Below the pieces are notes generated by a model, which made no database searches, was not told the origin of the DNA, and worked only from the letters and a program-made list of their open reading frames with translations. A DNA stretch of 64,000 nt from Lingula anatina (Eukaryota > Brachiopoda > Lingulata > Lingulida > Lingulidae), in contig NW_019775358.1 in NCBI RefSeq assembly GCF_001039355.2, positions 341,008 through 405,007 on the forward strand, given 5' to 3'. The position numbers and the translations under genes are program-made. Below, in pieces: positions 1-11,569 of this stretch. Within the stretch, counting starts at the first letter, position 1. Each line of letters begins with the position of its first letter.

Positions 1-345
1 TTTTTTTTTTTTTTTTTTTTTTTTTGCTCGATTGATATCTACCCGGTAAAGTTATAATTAACTCATATTACCTTTAAAGGTTAATATGGCCTTTTACTGG
101 TGCGAGCAATCCACCGGTTTTTATGGCTTTTTAGAAAGGCACCCTAATAACCAACTGTCAATTTGTGCTATAACTCATTCCATTTCTTTTAAACCACACA
201 CCAAAGCACACTCCTAGCACGAGATCTATTTCTGAATTTCGTTGGTTCGTGATATACAGCTCCAGAAAATCGATTTTTTCCTTGCTTCTAAATAAAACGT
301 CGTGACTGGTGACTGGGCGGTGTTACATGTACACTTAGGTTTGAA
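1..345 (+). repeat. Partial head of the 2-kb array unit
   Basis: After a run of about 25 T, this stretch matches the segment that precedes the reverse-transcriptase fragment in each unit of the array at 5.76-13.6 kb. Shared landmarks are ctcgattgatatcta, the ttaatatgg/gcgagcaatccacc pair, and the cacgagatctattt and cacatgtacac strings. It stops just before the RT-coding part would begin, so it is a diverged orphan fragment. From 346 to 620 I see no gene or repeat. Confidence 0.6.
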
Positions 346-620
346 TCCGCATTCTTTGTAACCGCTTGAGTGATAGAACGTCTGAGGTACATGTAGACGG
401 TACGATTATACACGGGGAGATTATATTGTGACTACATGAAATAACGAATACAAGGTGTATCACTGCAACATTAAAAGACAATATATCAGTTTCTTGTACC
501 ATAACACAAGTATCTGGGTTTTGTGCTCTTTCATGTAGCGGCCTTTTCAATGCCAACGTATTTACAGAAGAGAGATATCGAGATACTTTTTCTTACATTT
601 AAAACTATAATTAATCTAAT

Positions 621-2900
621 ATCCAACTCATATTTCCTCGTGGGGTGCAACTCCTGAGATGCTTTGCTATCACAATAAAACATGTGGACGATTTATTTCG
701 TCGCACCTTTAAACTTGTTTTGACTATAATATATACGTGACCACTAATACCACAAATTAAAAAAAAAAAAAACGTGTTGGAGAGGCCATCAAGTGTTACT
801 GTTAGCTAAATATTACGTGGCAGTGTGTATGACATAAACAAGTACAATGCAACAGTACACCACCAGAAAAGAAAATGCTACGCACTTGTATGCTATGTGT
901 ATGCTACACACGAGCAAAATTAAATACACGTCGTTCCACTCACATAACCTTGTGCATAGCACATCTTAAAGGGATAATAACTCTTCGTATGAGATCTGTA
1001 TTTCGCGATAAAAACATTGTAAACAACTCATAGAAATAAAGTATATTCTGTTTTACCACGAAAACGGCAGTTATAGCTATTATTCTGATATCTGAGCTTG
1101 TCATCGGACCACCCGACCCCCACAGATGGCTATGCTCTGTTATAATCTCTTATGATTTGTGGTATAATCTCTTAAGAGATTATTACAAAAAAATCAATTT
1201 TTTTAGAAAAAAATCCCTAGGGACTAACTTTGAATGTAGAAATGGATTCATTAACCATTAGTAAGTATAAGAAAATTGTTGTTTACTCCAATTTTTTTTT
1301 TTTTTTTTTTTTTGCCAAAACGAACAGTTATTATCCCTTTAATCAAATTGATATGTCACTTGATATATGTGTCACTCATTCAACATCATTTATTTATCTA
1401 TTTCAGAGTCATGTGAAAAAAAACCCAGACACTTGACACCAGACAACCATACGACATTTAGAGAGTATACTACCTAGTACGTACTTCTTTTTGTCTGAAA
1501 TCAAAAATCTTAACTAAAAATTAGCAAACTGCCTCAATTTTTCCCATTTCATAATCCAAAGAAATTTCATATTTACTTCATTCACAAAATATACATTTTT
1601 CACATGACACTGTGAGACATTGGAAAAGTGGAAAAGGTGTAAATACTATAGTAAATGCATGTAGGAGTTCTAAAGGCTGATAGTTTCTTACCTGTACATG
1701 AACAATCAAGTTTTCTTTAATTTGCTTTAAAGCCATGCCTACACCATTAAATATTATCCTACAGAATTTATTTCCATCTGTAAAATGCGACATTTATGTT
1801 CTTGTATAAAACAAGCCATAGACCCCCTAGCTACTGATCTGAGCTGGGGCAGAAAAGTTCATTCTGAAATCCCAACTTCAGAATGAACTTCAGAAAAGTT
1901 CATTCTGAAGTTGGGATTTCAGGCTCGTAGCTGGGGAGGGGGGGGTAGGATGGTTCGAAGGAACCCCCCCTTTTTGCCAGGAAAAGGTCCCCTCTGGTTA
2001 AAAAAATTCATCTAGAGACATGAAGGTTTCATGGTAAGAGGTCCACTCTTTCAGAAAAAGAACCACCCCTTTGAAATTGCTGGCTACAGGCCTGGATTTG
2101 CTGTGCTTTTTGCATTCGATAACGATTACATGTGTTCAGGGGGTCCTAGGTAACATCTGAGACCAAATACTAAGGTATGCCTGAGAGCTCTTAGACCGCG
2201 ACACCGCCATTGGTAAAAGAACAGACCGAGGTACAACCAAGAAACCCGAGCTTCTAGTATCAAAAAGTGGGGAAAGTCTTATATATATTGCAAATGGACA
2301 TTACATAGACTTCAAACAATTGCCAGGATATTGTAGCGAGCATATCAACAGTGGAGCCCTGTCTTCTGCCCTGTGAATACTGTGAGATTTTGTTTCACTT
2401 AATGTGTCTCTTTATGCCGGTGTAACATGAAAATCTGACTCCCATGAAAATCTGACTCCCCCAGTCAAATAAAAATCAGACTCCCCTCTGACTCTCCATT
2501 GTGCATACTACAAGATAAAAGTCATATACTCAAATAAAATAAGATTTATAAAGTTTTGTGTGGGGGGGGGGGGAGTAAAAATTTCGTGGGGGGAGTCACA
2601 TTTTCATAATGAAAATCTGACTGGGGAGTCACATTTTGTCGGAATCAGATTTTCATGGTACACCGGAATTAAGTCTGGTTAAAAGCCTTATGTCATAATG
2701 TGGTTAAAGAACAACTTGAGAACCTTATATGGTGAAGTATGGCTAAAATTTGCTTTTTGTTACTAAACAAAGAACAAAAAATATAACAAAACTCATTAGT
2801 ATAAGTTCAAAAATCACATCAATCCACATGAGCTTTGTTAAAATTATACAAGTGGATGGTTAAAATGACATTAATTCACCTTTCAAAATTAATAAATGTG
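621..2900. repeat. Dispersed noncoding block, copy I
   Basis: Segments recur in the same order at 27230-29750 (copy III), and the middle part recurs at 17770-18400 (copy II). Landmarks are tttcgtcgcacctttaaac near 690, gtacaatgcaac near 845, the gcatagcacatctt string near 955, acttgatatatgtgtcactc near 1358, and the actgatctgagctggg segment near 1832. No reading frame is shared between copies, so I treat it as noncoding duplicated sequence. Near 2420-2660 there is a short imperfect repeat of aaaatctgactcccc-like words, some inverted. Confidence 0.6.
1060..1345. repeat. Inverted partner of 14690-14950
   Basis: Reading this stretch on the minus strand gives the sequence at 14690-14950. Both contain a ttaatgaattcatttctacattcaaagtta-like core, an aacagttattatcc-like end, and a tatggctat/gccatct motif beside a short inverted repeat around ctcttaagag. 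They are two opposite-orientation copies of an unclassified interspersed repeat. The poly-T near 1292-1315 probably belongs to it. Confidence 0.5.
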
Positions 2901-3439
2901 ATAATTTTGGTAAGGTTGTTAGTTTAGTATGTTTCCTTGTATTCTTGTTAATCTATAAGTTAAATCAAAGGAATGGGTATTAAAAACACCACAATCTTGT
3001 AGTCACTTTGTTTTTATTGGCCATATAAGCTAGGGCATTCTACATATGAAATGAAATGAAAATTCGGAATGAGAGAGGAGAGTGCAAAGAATGACCGATC
3101 AACCCGTTACTTTTGATATTCTGGAGACAAAATTACATAATTCACTATAAACTGTACAATGTCATACTGTGAATAACACGACGCCCATTGAATGTTATTA
3201 TATCTGTATTATTACTTATAAAAATTAAACATCTGCTGGTGCACAAACTACTGTTAAAGTCGGGGAACATCTCACATATTATTACGTTAATGTTCATACA
3301 CGTAACTAAAAACAATGAATATACAAATAAATCCCAATACAGACTTCGAAATGTAGATATATCTGAAATATAAAGCTGAATAATCTTGAAACTACATCAT
3401 CGCAATTTTTTCTTTCAGATAGAAGTAAAACTTATTGAA

Positions 3440-3472
<33 letters not shown>

Positions 3473-3579
3473 CTAAAGAACAATATCACTATTTTCAGGT
3501 CGGTCACACTTTTAGAACTCAATGTTCATTTAGACAGCATCAGTGAATCATAAGCTCGCAGTTCAGAGTGTATATGTCG
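2900..3579. other. 3' flank of Kunitz gene A, no gene
   Basis: No coding exon is visible. The sequence acgttaatgttcatacacgt near 3283 recurs near 19530 and 20230, so this flank was duplicated with the gene. In the second locus it occurs twice, once on each side of the Kunitz exon. A 30-nt T tract lies at about 3442-3472. Confidence 0.5.
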
Positions 3580-6500
3580 TCACTGTTTGCATTCACGCCA
3601 ACAGTCCTCCAAAGTTTTAAAGTTATTGACATTTCCTCCACATCCCGAGTAGATAAACGCATCACACTGCCTGGACTTGCTGTTGAAGTAGTACCGAACC
3701 GCATAATCTACACACCACCCTCGTTCTTTTGGATGCTCACAAAGTGCTAAAATTTTTAAATGGGTAACTAAAAGGGTGTTTAATAGCTATATAAAACAAT
3801 GAAATAAAATCTGGCTTGGCAGTCGCATTTTTAATAAAAACCAATAATAATTTTGTCCGGAGTGCCATCTGCTGGGGCTTCGCAAGTAAGCAGGGTATCT
3901 CTTATCCTTGTTCAATCTTTTTTGGCTATTTATCACATAAAAACTCTACCTAATTAGACTGTGACGTTCTGTTACATGCCCGTGCACATTATATGCAAGT
4001 ACTAGTTAAAGAATATATCACCATAATATCACGCACTGTGAACTTTAATAGTGATTACGATAAAGTCTACATGTACAATGAATACAAAAGTAGTATGACC
4101 AGCACTTCTGACACTCCCATAAAATAACTTTACTTTGTTGGCCCATGAAGCAGAAATAAGTTTTAAATTATGTCTGATAAGTTGTTCTGAATTTAAATAA
4201 ATGACGTAAGATGTGCTTTCTCGAAAAAAAGAAAGAATAACTTACGAATATGGCGTGGATGGCGCTGAGCACAATTGACTTTGCCCTGAACGCACGTTTC
4301 TCCTTTAGGACACTTCATCGTCTAAAAGCAAATCATTAAACACCACTGAAAACCAGTTTTCTACCAAAGTATTCATAAACAGAAACGGAAATTTAGCAAA
4401 CATTTTGACAATTAGTTTATTCTGTACATTCGTATTTGTATGGATAGCGTCACCAACCGAACAGTCAAGCTGATTTAACTGATTTATAAACCAATATATT
4501 TATTTAAACAATACATATTTTAATATTATCAAAAATAAATTCATTTTGAGGAAAATATATAGATATTGAATCTTATAAAAATTTGCACAAGCAAACAAGC
4601 AGCTGATCTGATAATTGAATGATTATTTGAAAAGAAGAATGCATAGGAGTTTATATTCTAGCATTTTTCATTGTCTCTAAACTAAAAATTACATATATTT
4701 CCTAAATGAGAAATGTGCAGTTATAATTAAAGAAAACACAAATCTTTTCACCTGACATGTTGAAACACATCTTGGATAAGGAAAGGTGACACATTTCTGG
4801 CCAGCAAAGCAGGTTACAGCAGCCTGGGTATAGAAATACAGATGCTTATATGTTCGATGCACATTTTATAGCCAATACATACAAATGCCAGCATAATCAA
4901 GTTTTCTACTTATTTCATGTATTTTATTTCGTATAAAAAACTCCAAGTCCGGTGTGACAGGAATGGTAGACGACTAAGAATCATAATTCGGTCTCCATTA
5001 CTTTGTCCAGGTGACATTTATCTTATATGTAGCCCCAATACTACGGCTACATGTAACCATAATCATATGAGATCCTGGACTTCCATTCCTAGGACTACTA
5101 CCATTCCTGTCACCGATCTCTGCAACAATCTGGTTCTCATTTCGAAGACATTGGCGTGGTCTCAAGAATAGTGTGGTACACTTCCACAATAAAAAGAGTT
5201 GAGATTTGGCCTAGATTATACCAGATTATACCAGAGATAAAACTAATGATGTATTATAAACGATACCATCAACATTTAAGGTAATTATCCCAACAATGAC
5301 TAAAAAAGCAAATAATTCGGAAACTCATCAGGAACGTGTAACAGACTTTTTGGACAACAGCGTTTGTAGAAACAAAAAGCGACCAAGATATTGACAGCTA
5401 CTGCACTGAAAGATAATGTGCACTAGACCATGTGGACAGACTGAACCGGTTCGCCTTTTGCCATAATTGCTCTATGTCAAGTTGACTTGGAAATCAAACC
5501 AACCACACCAAATATTCATGTACCATACAGTATAAGGTCAAATGCCTCAGCTATGGTACTACACAGCCAAGCGTACGACTAGCTCATGGACACAAGAAGA
5601 TTCACAAAAACAAAAAAAATACCAAAACAAGCACTTGTTAATACTTACACAACCAGCAGGCAGTACCTGTAAAGAGAAACAAGAACAACATAACGATAAC
5701 AATTGGCGATAAATTCAGCTGACGTGTTTCGAACTGTGTGTTGTAATCGACGTTCGGTTTTAAACCTTTTTTTACCCCACCGCCTTTAAGAACAATGCAA
5801 AAATCGAAATATGAAAAACCCAAGCTACCTCTTTGCTCTGCATTTTATAGTAAAATACCCTTCGTCCACTTTTTTATATTAAACAGTGTAAAATTGCATA
5901 CCCCATTTCCCTCAAGTCCTGAAGATTTCTAGATATAAGGACACCAGGATCAAATCAAAACACCGGATAGATTTTTATTTTTTATGTTCTTTCAGTATTC
6001 ATTTTTGCTCGATTTATATCTAAATTCATGATAAACTTCTCTTTCCTTTAGAGGTTAATATGGTCGCTTACTGCTGCGAGCAATCCACCAATTTTATCGC
6101 GTTTTAGAAAGTCTCCATTATTGCTGAGTTTAAATTTCTCCTATAACCCGTTTTTTTAAACCACACACCAAAACACACACCTAGCACGAGATCTATTTTT
6201 GGCTTTAGTTTGGTTCGTGTTATACAGCTTCGAACACTCGATTAGTGTTTTTTCTTCTAAATAAAACGTCGCTACTGGGCAGTGTCACATGTACACGAAG
6301 GTTGATCTTTGATCTTTCACTACTTCTTTTTGGGATGCCCCAAGGCAGTGTCCTTGGGCCATTTTTGTTTTGCATTTATACCCTGCCACTTGGTGCTGTC
6401 TTACGTCATCACAAACTTGGATACCCCATGTACGCTGATGATACTCGGATCTATAGGCCTACTTGCTGTGACATACAATATCCTAAACCCTCTTTGGATA

Positions 6501-7406
6501 CATTTACCAACTGTATGGCTGATATTTGCGCCTGGCTCATCAACAACAAATTGAAACTAGAAAAGCATTCAGAAAGCGCAGACCTCCGCCAAGGTAGCAA
6601 AGTATCCATCCAATGCCGTTTCATCCCTATGATTTTCGATATTTATGATTATTGATTATTGATTGATAATTAATCGGGATCACCACCAAAATCTAATCAT
6701 CTGTTCCTTGGCCCACTTCGGACAGTTCCTGAAAATTTCATCAAAATCGGTCCATAACTTTGTTTTTTAGATTATTGATTGATTATTGATCAGGAGCACC
6801 ACCAAAAACTAATCATCTCTTCCTTGGCCCACTTCTGACAGTTTCTGAAAACTTCATCAAAATCGGTTCACAACTTTTTGAGTTATGTTGATGACAGACA
6901 GACAGAAAGACAAACAGAAACAGGGGTGAAAACATAACCTCCTTGGCGGAGGTAAAAAACTGCAGCTAATTCAGAATATTTCGACCGTCTTTAATCCACA
7001 CAGCCAGGGAGACTCATATCACACCCATTTTAAAGCAGTTGCATTGGATCCCTGTTAGAGCATGCATTTTATTAATTTTTTTTAAACTTTTATGCATGCA
7101 ATTTTCTACCAATACGCACACCCGTACCTACAAAAACTAGTTCATCATTATGCAACAAAATGTAGTTTAAGATCGCTTGACCAATTTGAGCTCATGCAAT
7201 TTGATGCCAGAACTGGAAATCAGTTAGAGACCTTTCATTTACCCAATCACTCTTTTAAGCAGCAATTACATCAAAATCGTGAAGCTGCACAATTTATCTC
7301 AACACTAGAATTAAAGTGTACAAGTGCGCGCGAGAGAGAGTCATACCTTTCCCTGCGCCGTGCAAATAATCAGCAAAACAAAACCAAGTATTACGGTTGC
7401 TATCAT
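3580..7406 (-). CDS. Secreted cysteine-rich Kunitz (BPTI) domain protein, gene A
   Basis: Five exons can be read: 7347-7406 (signal peptide), 5649-5666 (18-nt microexon), 4752-4823, 4246-4321 and 3580-3746 (stop TGA). All have GT-AG borders, the phases join (0,0,0,1), and the total is 393 nt, or 130 codons plus stop. The first 20 residues form a hydrophobic leader (MIATVILGFVLLIICTAQGK). Two exons carry CxxGxxCV cysteine modules. The last exon is a complete Kunitz domain with family-exact cysteine spacing (8, 15, 7, 12 and 3 residues between Cys) and the YYF and GCGGN-x-NNF motifs. Kunitz proteins usually inhibit serine proteases or block channels. Here the residue after the second Cys (P1) is Val followed by Asp, so trypsin inhibition is not predicted. 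The name of the cysteine-rich module is unknown to me. Using the nearest of three possible first exons is inferred. A secreted extracellular role is likely. Confidence 0.75.
4451..4470 (-). pseudogene. Remnant of a deleted exon in gene A
   Basis: Gene B has an 84-nt exon (21258-21341) between its two other cysteine-module exons. At the matching place in gene A only the last few exon bases (gactgttcg on the minus strand) and a weakened donor (gttggtg where B has gtaggtg) remain. The sequence then joins directly to the conserved flank gatttataaaccaatata. The exon body and its acceptor are missing. The exon is a whole number of codons (28), so its loss keeps the frame. Confidence 0.65.
5649..5666 (-). 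other. 18-nt microexon of gene A
   Basis: On the minus strand a T-rich tract ending in acag is followed by 18 nt and then gtaagtat. The same arrangement is at 22556-22573 in gene B. Both encode six codons in phase 0 ending in Cys (VLPAGC in A, VLPRSC in B), which matches the phases of the neighbouring exons. Conservation of both splice sites in two diverged copies supports a real exon. Confidence 0.6.
6309..6581 (+). pseudogene. LINE reverse transcriptase fragment (CR1/L2-like), unit 1
   Basis: The reading frame contains the RT signature PQGSVLGPFLF, followed by the catalytic-site motif MYADDT about 35 residues later and then a WLINNKLKLE segment. This is the palm region of a non-LTR retrotransposon polymerase. 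Only about 90 codons survive. The 5' part is absent and the frame runs into a TIR element at 6582. LINE 3'-end sequence encoding a decayed LLTH-ARETHI-PILKQLHW-like region resumes after the element, about 6955-7200. Confidence 0.75.
6582..6953. mobile_element. TIR element (MITE-like), unit 1
   Basis: The ends are inverted repeats: acctccgccaagg at the left and ccttggcggaggt at the right. The interior is noncoding and holds two direct copies of a roughly 115-bp segment containing caccaccaaaa, ttccttggcccac and tcatcaaaatcggt. It then has a gacagacagacagaaaga stretch and ggggtgaaaacataacc. It sits where about 300 bp of LINE coding sequence is missing compared with the copy at 26.2 kb. No transposase is present. 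Confidence 0.7.
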
Positions 7407-7480
7407 CTTGAATTTCCCCTTTATAAGTGTACGTAGACAATATTCTTCTGCTTTTTGTGCTGATAACACTTTTGGCTTTA

Positions 7481-7490
7481 TTTATATAAA
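7481..7490 (-). promoter_or_regulatory. TATA box for signal exon, unit 1
   Basis: The minus strand reads tttatataaa about 75-85 nt upstream of the ATG at 7406, preceded by ggggcgt. The same box, with the same flanks and spacing, occurs at 9575-9584 and 11560-11569, and in diverged form near 24792. A start of transcription about 30 nt downstream would leave a short 5' leader. The position and conservation support a core promoter, but this is inferred. Confidence 0.6.
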
Positions 7491-8681
7491 ACGCCCCATG
7501 GCTTATTCACATGACAGGCTAAGGACCGGATCGGTTGCATCGTCAGGTGATCTTCTTTTTTTACTTGTTACAGAGCTAGAGTGCAATTCCTCTTTTGTTA
7601 TCATAATAAAACGCGGGCAATTGATTTCGTCGCACCTTAAAACTTGTTTTGACTATTTACGTAACAACTAATATCACAAAAAAAAACATGAAACGATATT
7701 TAAATTGTGCTGACAATGATAGATCAAACCTGTAAAACCTGTTCCCGAAAAAAGTATACTGCTTAAACAAGTTTGACTTGAGGAAGCATGCGACAAATAC
7801 ATAGTCAGAAGTAGAACCAGGGAGAGGCAGGTGTCTCGATTTTTCTCTAAGCCCCAAGATACCCTTTTATACCCCACCGCCTTTAAAAACAGTGCAAAAA
7901 TCGAAATATGAAAAATATCAAGCTACCTCTTTGCTCTGCATTTTATATTAAAATACCCTTCGTCCACTTTTTTTATATCAAACAGTGTAAAATCGCATAC
8001 CCCATTTTCCCTCAAGTCCTGAAGATTTCTAGGTATAAGGACACCGGGATCGAATCAAAACACCGGATAGATTTTCATTTTTTATGTTCTTTCAATATTC
8101 ATTTTTGCTCGATTGATATCTAAATTTATGATAAACTTCTCTTTCCTTTAAAGGTTAATATGGTCTCTTACTGCTGCGAGCAATCCACCAATTTTATCGC
8201 GTTTTAGAAAGTCTCCATTATTGCTGAGTTTAAATTTCTCTTATAACCCGTTTTTTTAAACTTCACACCAAAACACACACCTAGAACGAGATCTGTTTTT
8301 TGGATTTAGTTTGGTTCGTGCTATACAGCTTCGAAAACTCGATTAGTGTTTTTTCTTCTAAATGAAACGTTGCGACTGGGCAGTGTCATATGTACGCGAA
8401 GGTTGATTTTGATCTTTCACTACTTGTTTTTGGGATGCCCCAAGGCAGTGTCCTTGGGCCATTTTTGTTTTGCATTTATACCCTGCCACTTGGTGCTGTC
8501 TTACGTCATCACAAACTTGGATACCCCATGTACGCTGATGATACTCGGATCTATAGGCCTACTTGCTGTGACATACAATATCCTAAACCCTCTTTGGATA
8601 CATTTACCAACTGTGTGGCTGATATTCGCGCCTGGCTCATCAACAACAAATTGAAACTAGAAAAGCATTCAGAAAGCGCAG

Positions 8682-9045
8682 ACTTCCGCCAAGGTAGCAA
8701 AGTATCCATCCAATGCCGTTTAACCCCTATGTTTTTTCAATATTTATGATTATTGATTGATTATTGATCCGTATCACCACCAAAAACTAATCATCTGTTC
8801 CTTGGCCAACTTCGGACAATTCCTGACAATTTCATCAAAATCGGTCCATAACTTAGTTTTTTATTATTGATTGATTATTGATCAGGAGCACCACCAAAAA
8901 CTAATCATCTCTTCCTTGGCCCACTTCTGACAGTTTCTGAAAACTTCATCAAAATCGGTTCGCAACTTTTTGAGTTATGTTGATGACAGACAGACAGAAA
9001 GACAAACAGAAACAGGGGTGAAAACATAACCTCCTTGGCGGTGGT
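8682..9045. mobile_element. TIR element, unit 2
   Basis: Left end acttccgccaagg and right end ccttggcggtggt, each one base away from the unit-1 ends. Two internal direct repeats are present as in unit 1. The element was duplicated with the array rather than inserted independently, because its flanks are the same in every unit. Confidence 0.65.
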
Positions 9046-9440
9046 AAAAAACTGCAGCAAATTCAGAATATTTCATCCCGTCTTTAATCCACACAGCCAG
9101 GGAGACTCATATCACACCCATTTTAAAGCAGTTGCATTGGATCCCTGTTAGAGCATGCATTTTATTAATTTTTTTAAAAACTTTTATGCATGCAATTTTC
9201 TACCAATACGCACACCCGTACCTACAAAAACTAGTTCATCATTATGCAACAAAATGTAGTTTAAGATCGCTTGACCAATTTGAGCTGATGCCATTTGATG
9301 CCAGAACTGGAAAGCAATTAGAGACCTTTCATTTACCCAATCACTCTTTTAAGCAGCAATTACATCAAAATCGTGAAGCTGCACAATATATCTCAACATT
9401 AAAATTAAAGTGTACAAGTGCACGCGAGAGAGAGTCATAC

Positions 9441-9500
9441 CTTTCCCTGCGCCGTGCAAATAATCAGCAAAACAAAACCAAGTGTTACGGTTGCTGTCAT
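9441..9500 (-). other. Extra copy of the signal-peptide exon, unit 2
   Basis: It is 60 nt from ATG to a gtatga donor. It encodes MTATVTLGFVLLIICTAQGK, which differs from the unit-1 exon by two Ile/Thr changes. It keeps the phase (0) needed to join the microexon of gene A, and has its own TATA box at 9575-9584. No downstream cysteine or Kunitz exons lie between it and unit 1, so it could only act as an alternative first exon of gene A. Confidence 0.65.
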
Positions 9501-9574
9501 CTTGAATTTCCCCTTTATAAGTGTACGTAGACAATATTCTTCTGCTTTATGTGCTGATAACACTTTTGGCTTTA

Positions 9575-9584
9575 TTTATATAAA
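9575..9584 (-). promoter_or_regulatory. TATA box for signal exon, unit 2
   Basis: The tttatataaa box on the minus strand is preceded by ggggcgt and lies 75-84 nt upstream of the ATG at 9500. This is the same context as in unit 1. Confidence 0.55.
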
Positions 9585-10778
9585 ACGCCCCATGGCTTAT
9601 TCACATGACAGGCTAAGGACCGGATCGGTTGCATCGTCACGTGATCTTCTTTTTTTACTTGTTACAGAGCTAGAGTGCAATTCCTCTTTTGTTATCATAA
9701 TAAAACGCGGGCGATTGATTTCGTCGCACCTTAAAACTTGTTTTGACTATTTACGTAACAACTAATATCACAAAAAAAAAAACATGGAACGATATTTAAA
9801 TTGTGCTGACAATGATACATCAAACCTGTAAAACCTGTTCCCGAAAAAAGTATACTGCTTAAACAAGTTTGACTTGAGAAAGCATGCGACAAATACATAG
9901 TCAGAAGTAGAACCAGGGAGAGGCAGGTGTCTCGATTTTTCTCTAAGCCCCAAGATACCCTTTTATACCCCCACCGCCTTTAAAAACAGTGCAAAAATCG
10001 AAATATGAAAAAAATCAAGCTACCACTTTGCTCTGCATTTTATAGTAAAATACCCTTCGTCCACTTTTTTATATTAAACAGTGTAAAATCGCATACCCCA
10101 TTTTCCCTCAAGTCATGAAGATTTCTAGATATAAGGACACCGGGATCGAATCAAAACACTGGATAGATTTTCATTTTTTATGTTCTTTCAATATTCATTT
10201 TTGCTCGATTGATATCTAAATTTATGATAAACTTCTCTTTCCTTTAAAGGTTAATATGGTCTCTTACTGCTGCGAGCAATCCACCAATTTTATCGCGTTT
10301 TAGAAAGTCTCCATTATTGCTGAGTTTAAATTTCTCTTATAACCCGTTTTTTTTTTAACCACACACCTAAACACACACCTATTACGAGATCTATTTTTGG
10401 ATTTAGTTTGGTTCGTGTTATACAGCTTCGAAAACTCGATTAATGTTTTTTCTTCTAAATGAAACGTCGCTACTGGGCAGTGTCACATTTACACGAAGGT
10501 TGATTTTGATCTTTCACTACTTGTTTCTGGGATGCCCCAAGGCAGTGTCCTTGGGCCATTTTTGTTTTGCATTTATACCCTGCCACTTGGTGCTGTCTTA
10601 CGTCATCACAAACTTGGATACCCCATGTACGCTGTTTATACTCGGATCTATAGGTCTACTTGCTGTGATATACAGTATCCTAAACCCTCTTTGGATAAAT
10701 TTACCAACTGTGTGGCTGATGTTCGCGCCTGGCTCATCAACAACAAATTGAAACTAGAAAAACATTCAAAAAGCGCAG

Positions 10779-11031
10779 ACCTCCGCCAAGGTAGCAAAGT
10801 ATCCATCCAATGCCGTTACACCCCTATGATTTTCGATATTTATGATTATTGATTGATTATTGATCCGGAGCACCACCAAAAACTATTCATCTCTTCCTTG
10901 GTCCACTTCTGACAGTTTCTGAAAACTTCATCAAAATCGGTTCGCAACTTTTTGAGTTATGTTGATGACAGACAGACAGACAGAAAGACAATTAGAAACA
11001 GGGGTGAAAACATAACCTCATTGGCGAAGGT
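10779..11031. mobile_element. TIR element with one internal repeat, unit 3
   Basis: Left end acctccgccaagg and right end cattggcgaaggt. Only one of the two roughly 115-bp internal direct repeats is present, so this copy is about 253 bp instead of about 370 bp. Confidence 0.65.
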
Positions 11032-11425
11032 AAAAAACTGCAGCAAATTCAGAATATTTCGCCCGTCTTTAATCCACACAGCCAGGGAGACTCATATCAC
11101 ACCCATTTTAAAGCAGTTGCATTGGATCCCTGTTAGAGCATGCATTTTATTAATTTTTTTAAAAACTTTTATGCATGCAATTTTCTACCAATACGCACAC
11201 CCGTACCTACAAAAACTAGTTCATCATTATGCAACAAAATGTAGTTTAAGATCGCTTGACCAATTTGAGCTGATGCCATTTGATGCCAGAACTGGAAAAC
11301 AATTAGAGACCTTTCATTTACCCAATCACTCTTTTAAGCAGCAATTACATCAAAATCGTGAAGCTGCACAATATATCTCAACATTAAAATTAAAGTGTAC
11401 AAGTGCACGCGAGAGAGAGTCATAC

Positions 11426-11485
11426 CTTTCCCTGCGCCGTGCAAATAATCAGCAAAACAAAACCAAGTGTTACGGTTGCTGTCAT
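11426..11485 (-). other. Extra copy of the signal-peptide exon, unit 3
   Basis: It is identical in its 60 coding nucleotides to the unit-2 exon, with the same gtatga donor and the TATA box at 11560-11569. It is the third potential first exon upstream of gene A. Identity with unit 2 points to recent duplication or gene conversion. Confidence 0.65.
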
Positions 11486-11559
11486 CTTGAATTTCCCCTT
11501 TATAAGTGTACGTAGACAATATTCTTCTGCTTTATGTGCTGATAACACTTTTGGCTTTA

Positions 11560-11569
11560 TTTATATAAA
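11560..11569 (-). promoter_or_regulatory. TATA box for signal exon, unit 3
   Basis: The minus strand reads tttatataaa with the same flanks and the same 75-84-nt spacing to the ATG (11485) as in units 1 and 2. Confidence 0.55.

Larger units (their letters stand above)
5765..7862. repeat. Array unit 1 (LINE fragment plus promoter/signal exon)
   Basis: The unit starts at the accccaccgcctttaa string and repeats at 7863, 9962 and 11943. In plus order it contains a noncoding head (about 5765-6308), a truncated LINE reverse-transcriptase fragment on the plus strand (6309-6581), a TIR element (6582-6953), a further LINE 3' piece (about 6955-7210), and a minus-strand signal-peptide exon with its TATA promoter (7347-7490). 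The downstream cysteine and Kunitz exons are not part of the unit. Confidence 0.75.
7863..9961. repeat. Array unit 2
   Basis: This has the same order as unit 1. The RT fragment is at about 8407-8681 (PQGSVLGP and YADDT motifs retained), the TIR element at 8682-9045 (right end ccttggcggtggt), the LINE 3' piece at about 9050-9310, the signal exon at 9441-9500 and the TATA box at 9575-9584. It is very close to unit 1 and nearly identical to unit 3 over the exon and promoter half. Confidence 0.75.

Noticed and set aside
5638-5823. Minus-strand frame with a hydrophobic MLFLFLF segment before the gene A microexon
   Set aside because: It looked like a signal peptide, but gene B has no ATG here, the segment is the T-rich splice acceptor tract, and its frame does not match the next exon. 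The signal exon at 7347-7406 fits better.
7092-7671. Plus-strand frames across each array unit (115-187 codons)
   Set aside because: The first part is decayed LINE 3' sequence. The rest is antisense to the signal exon and promoter.
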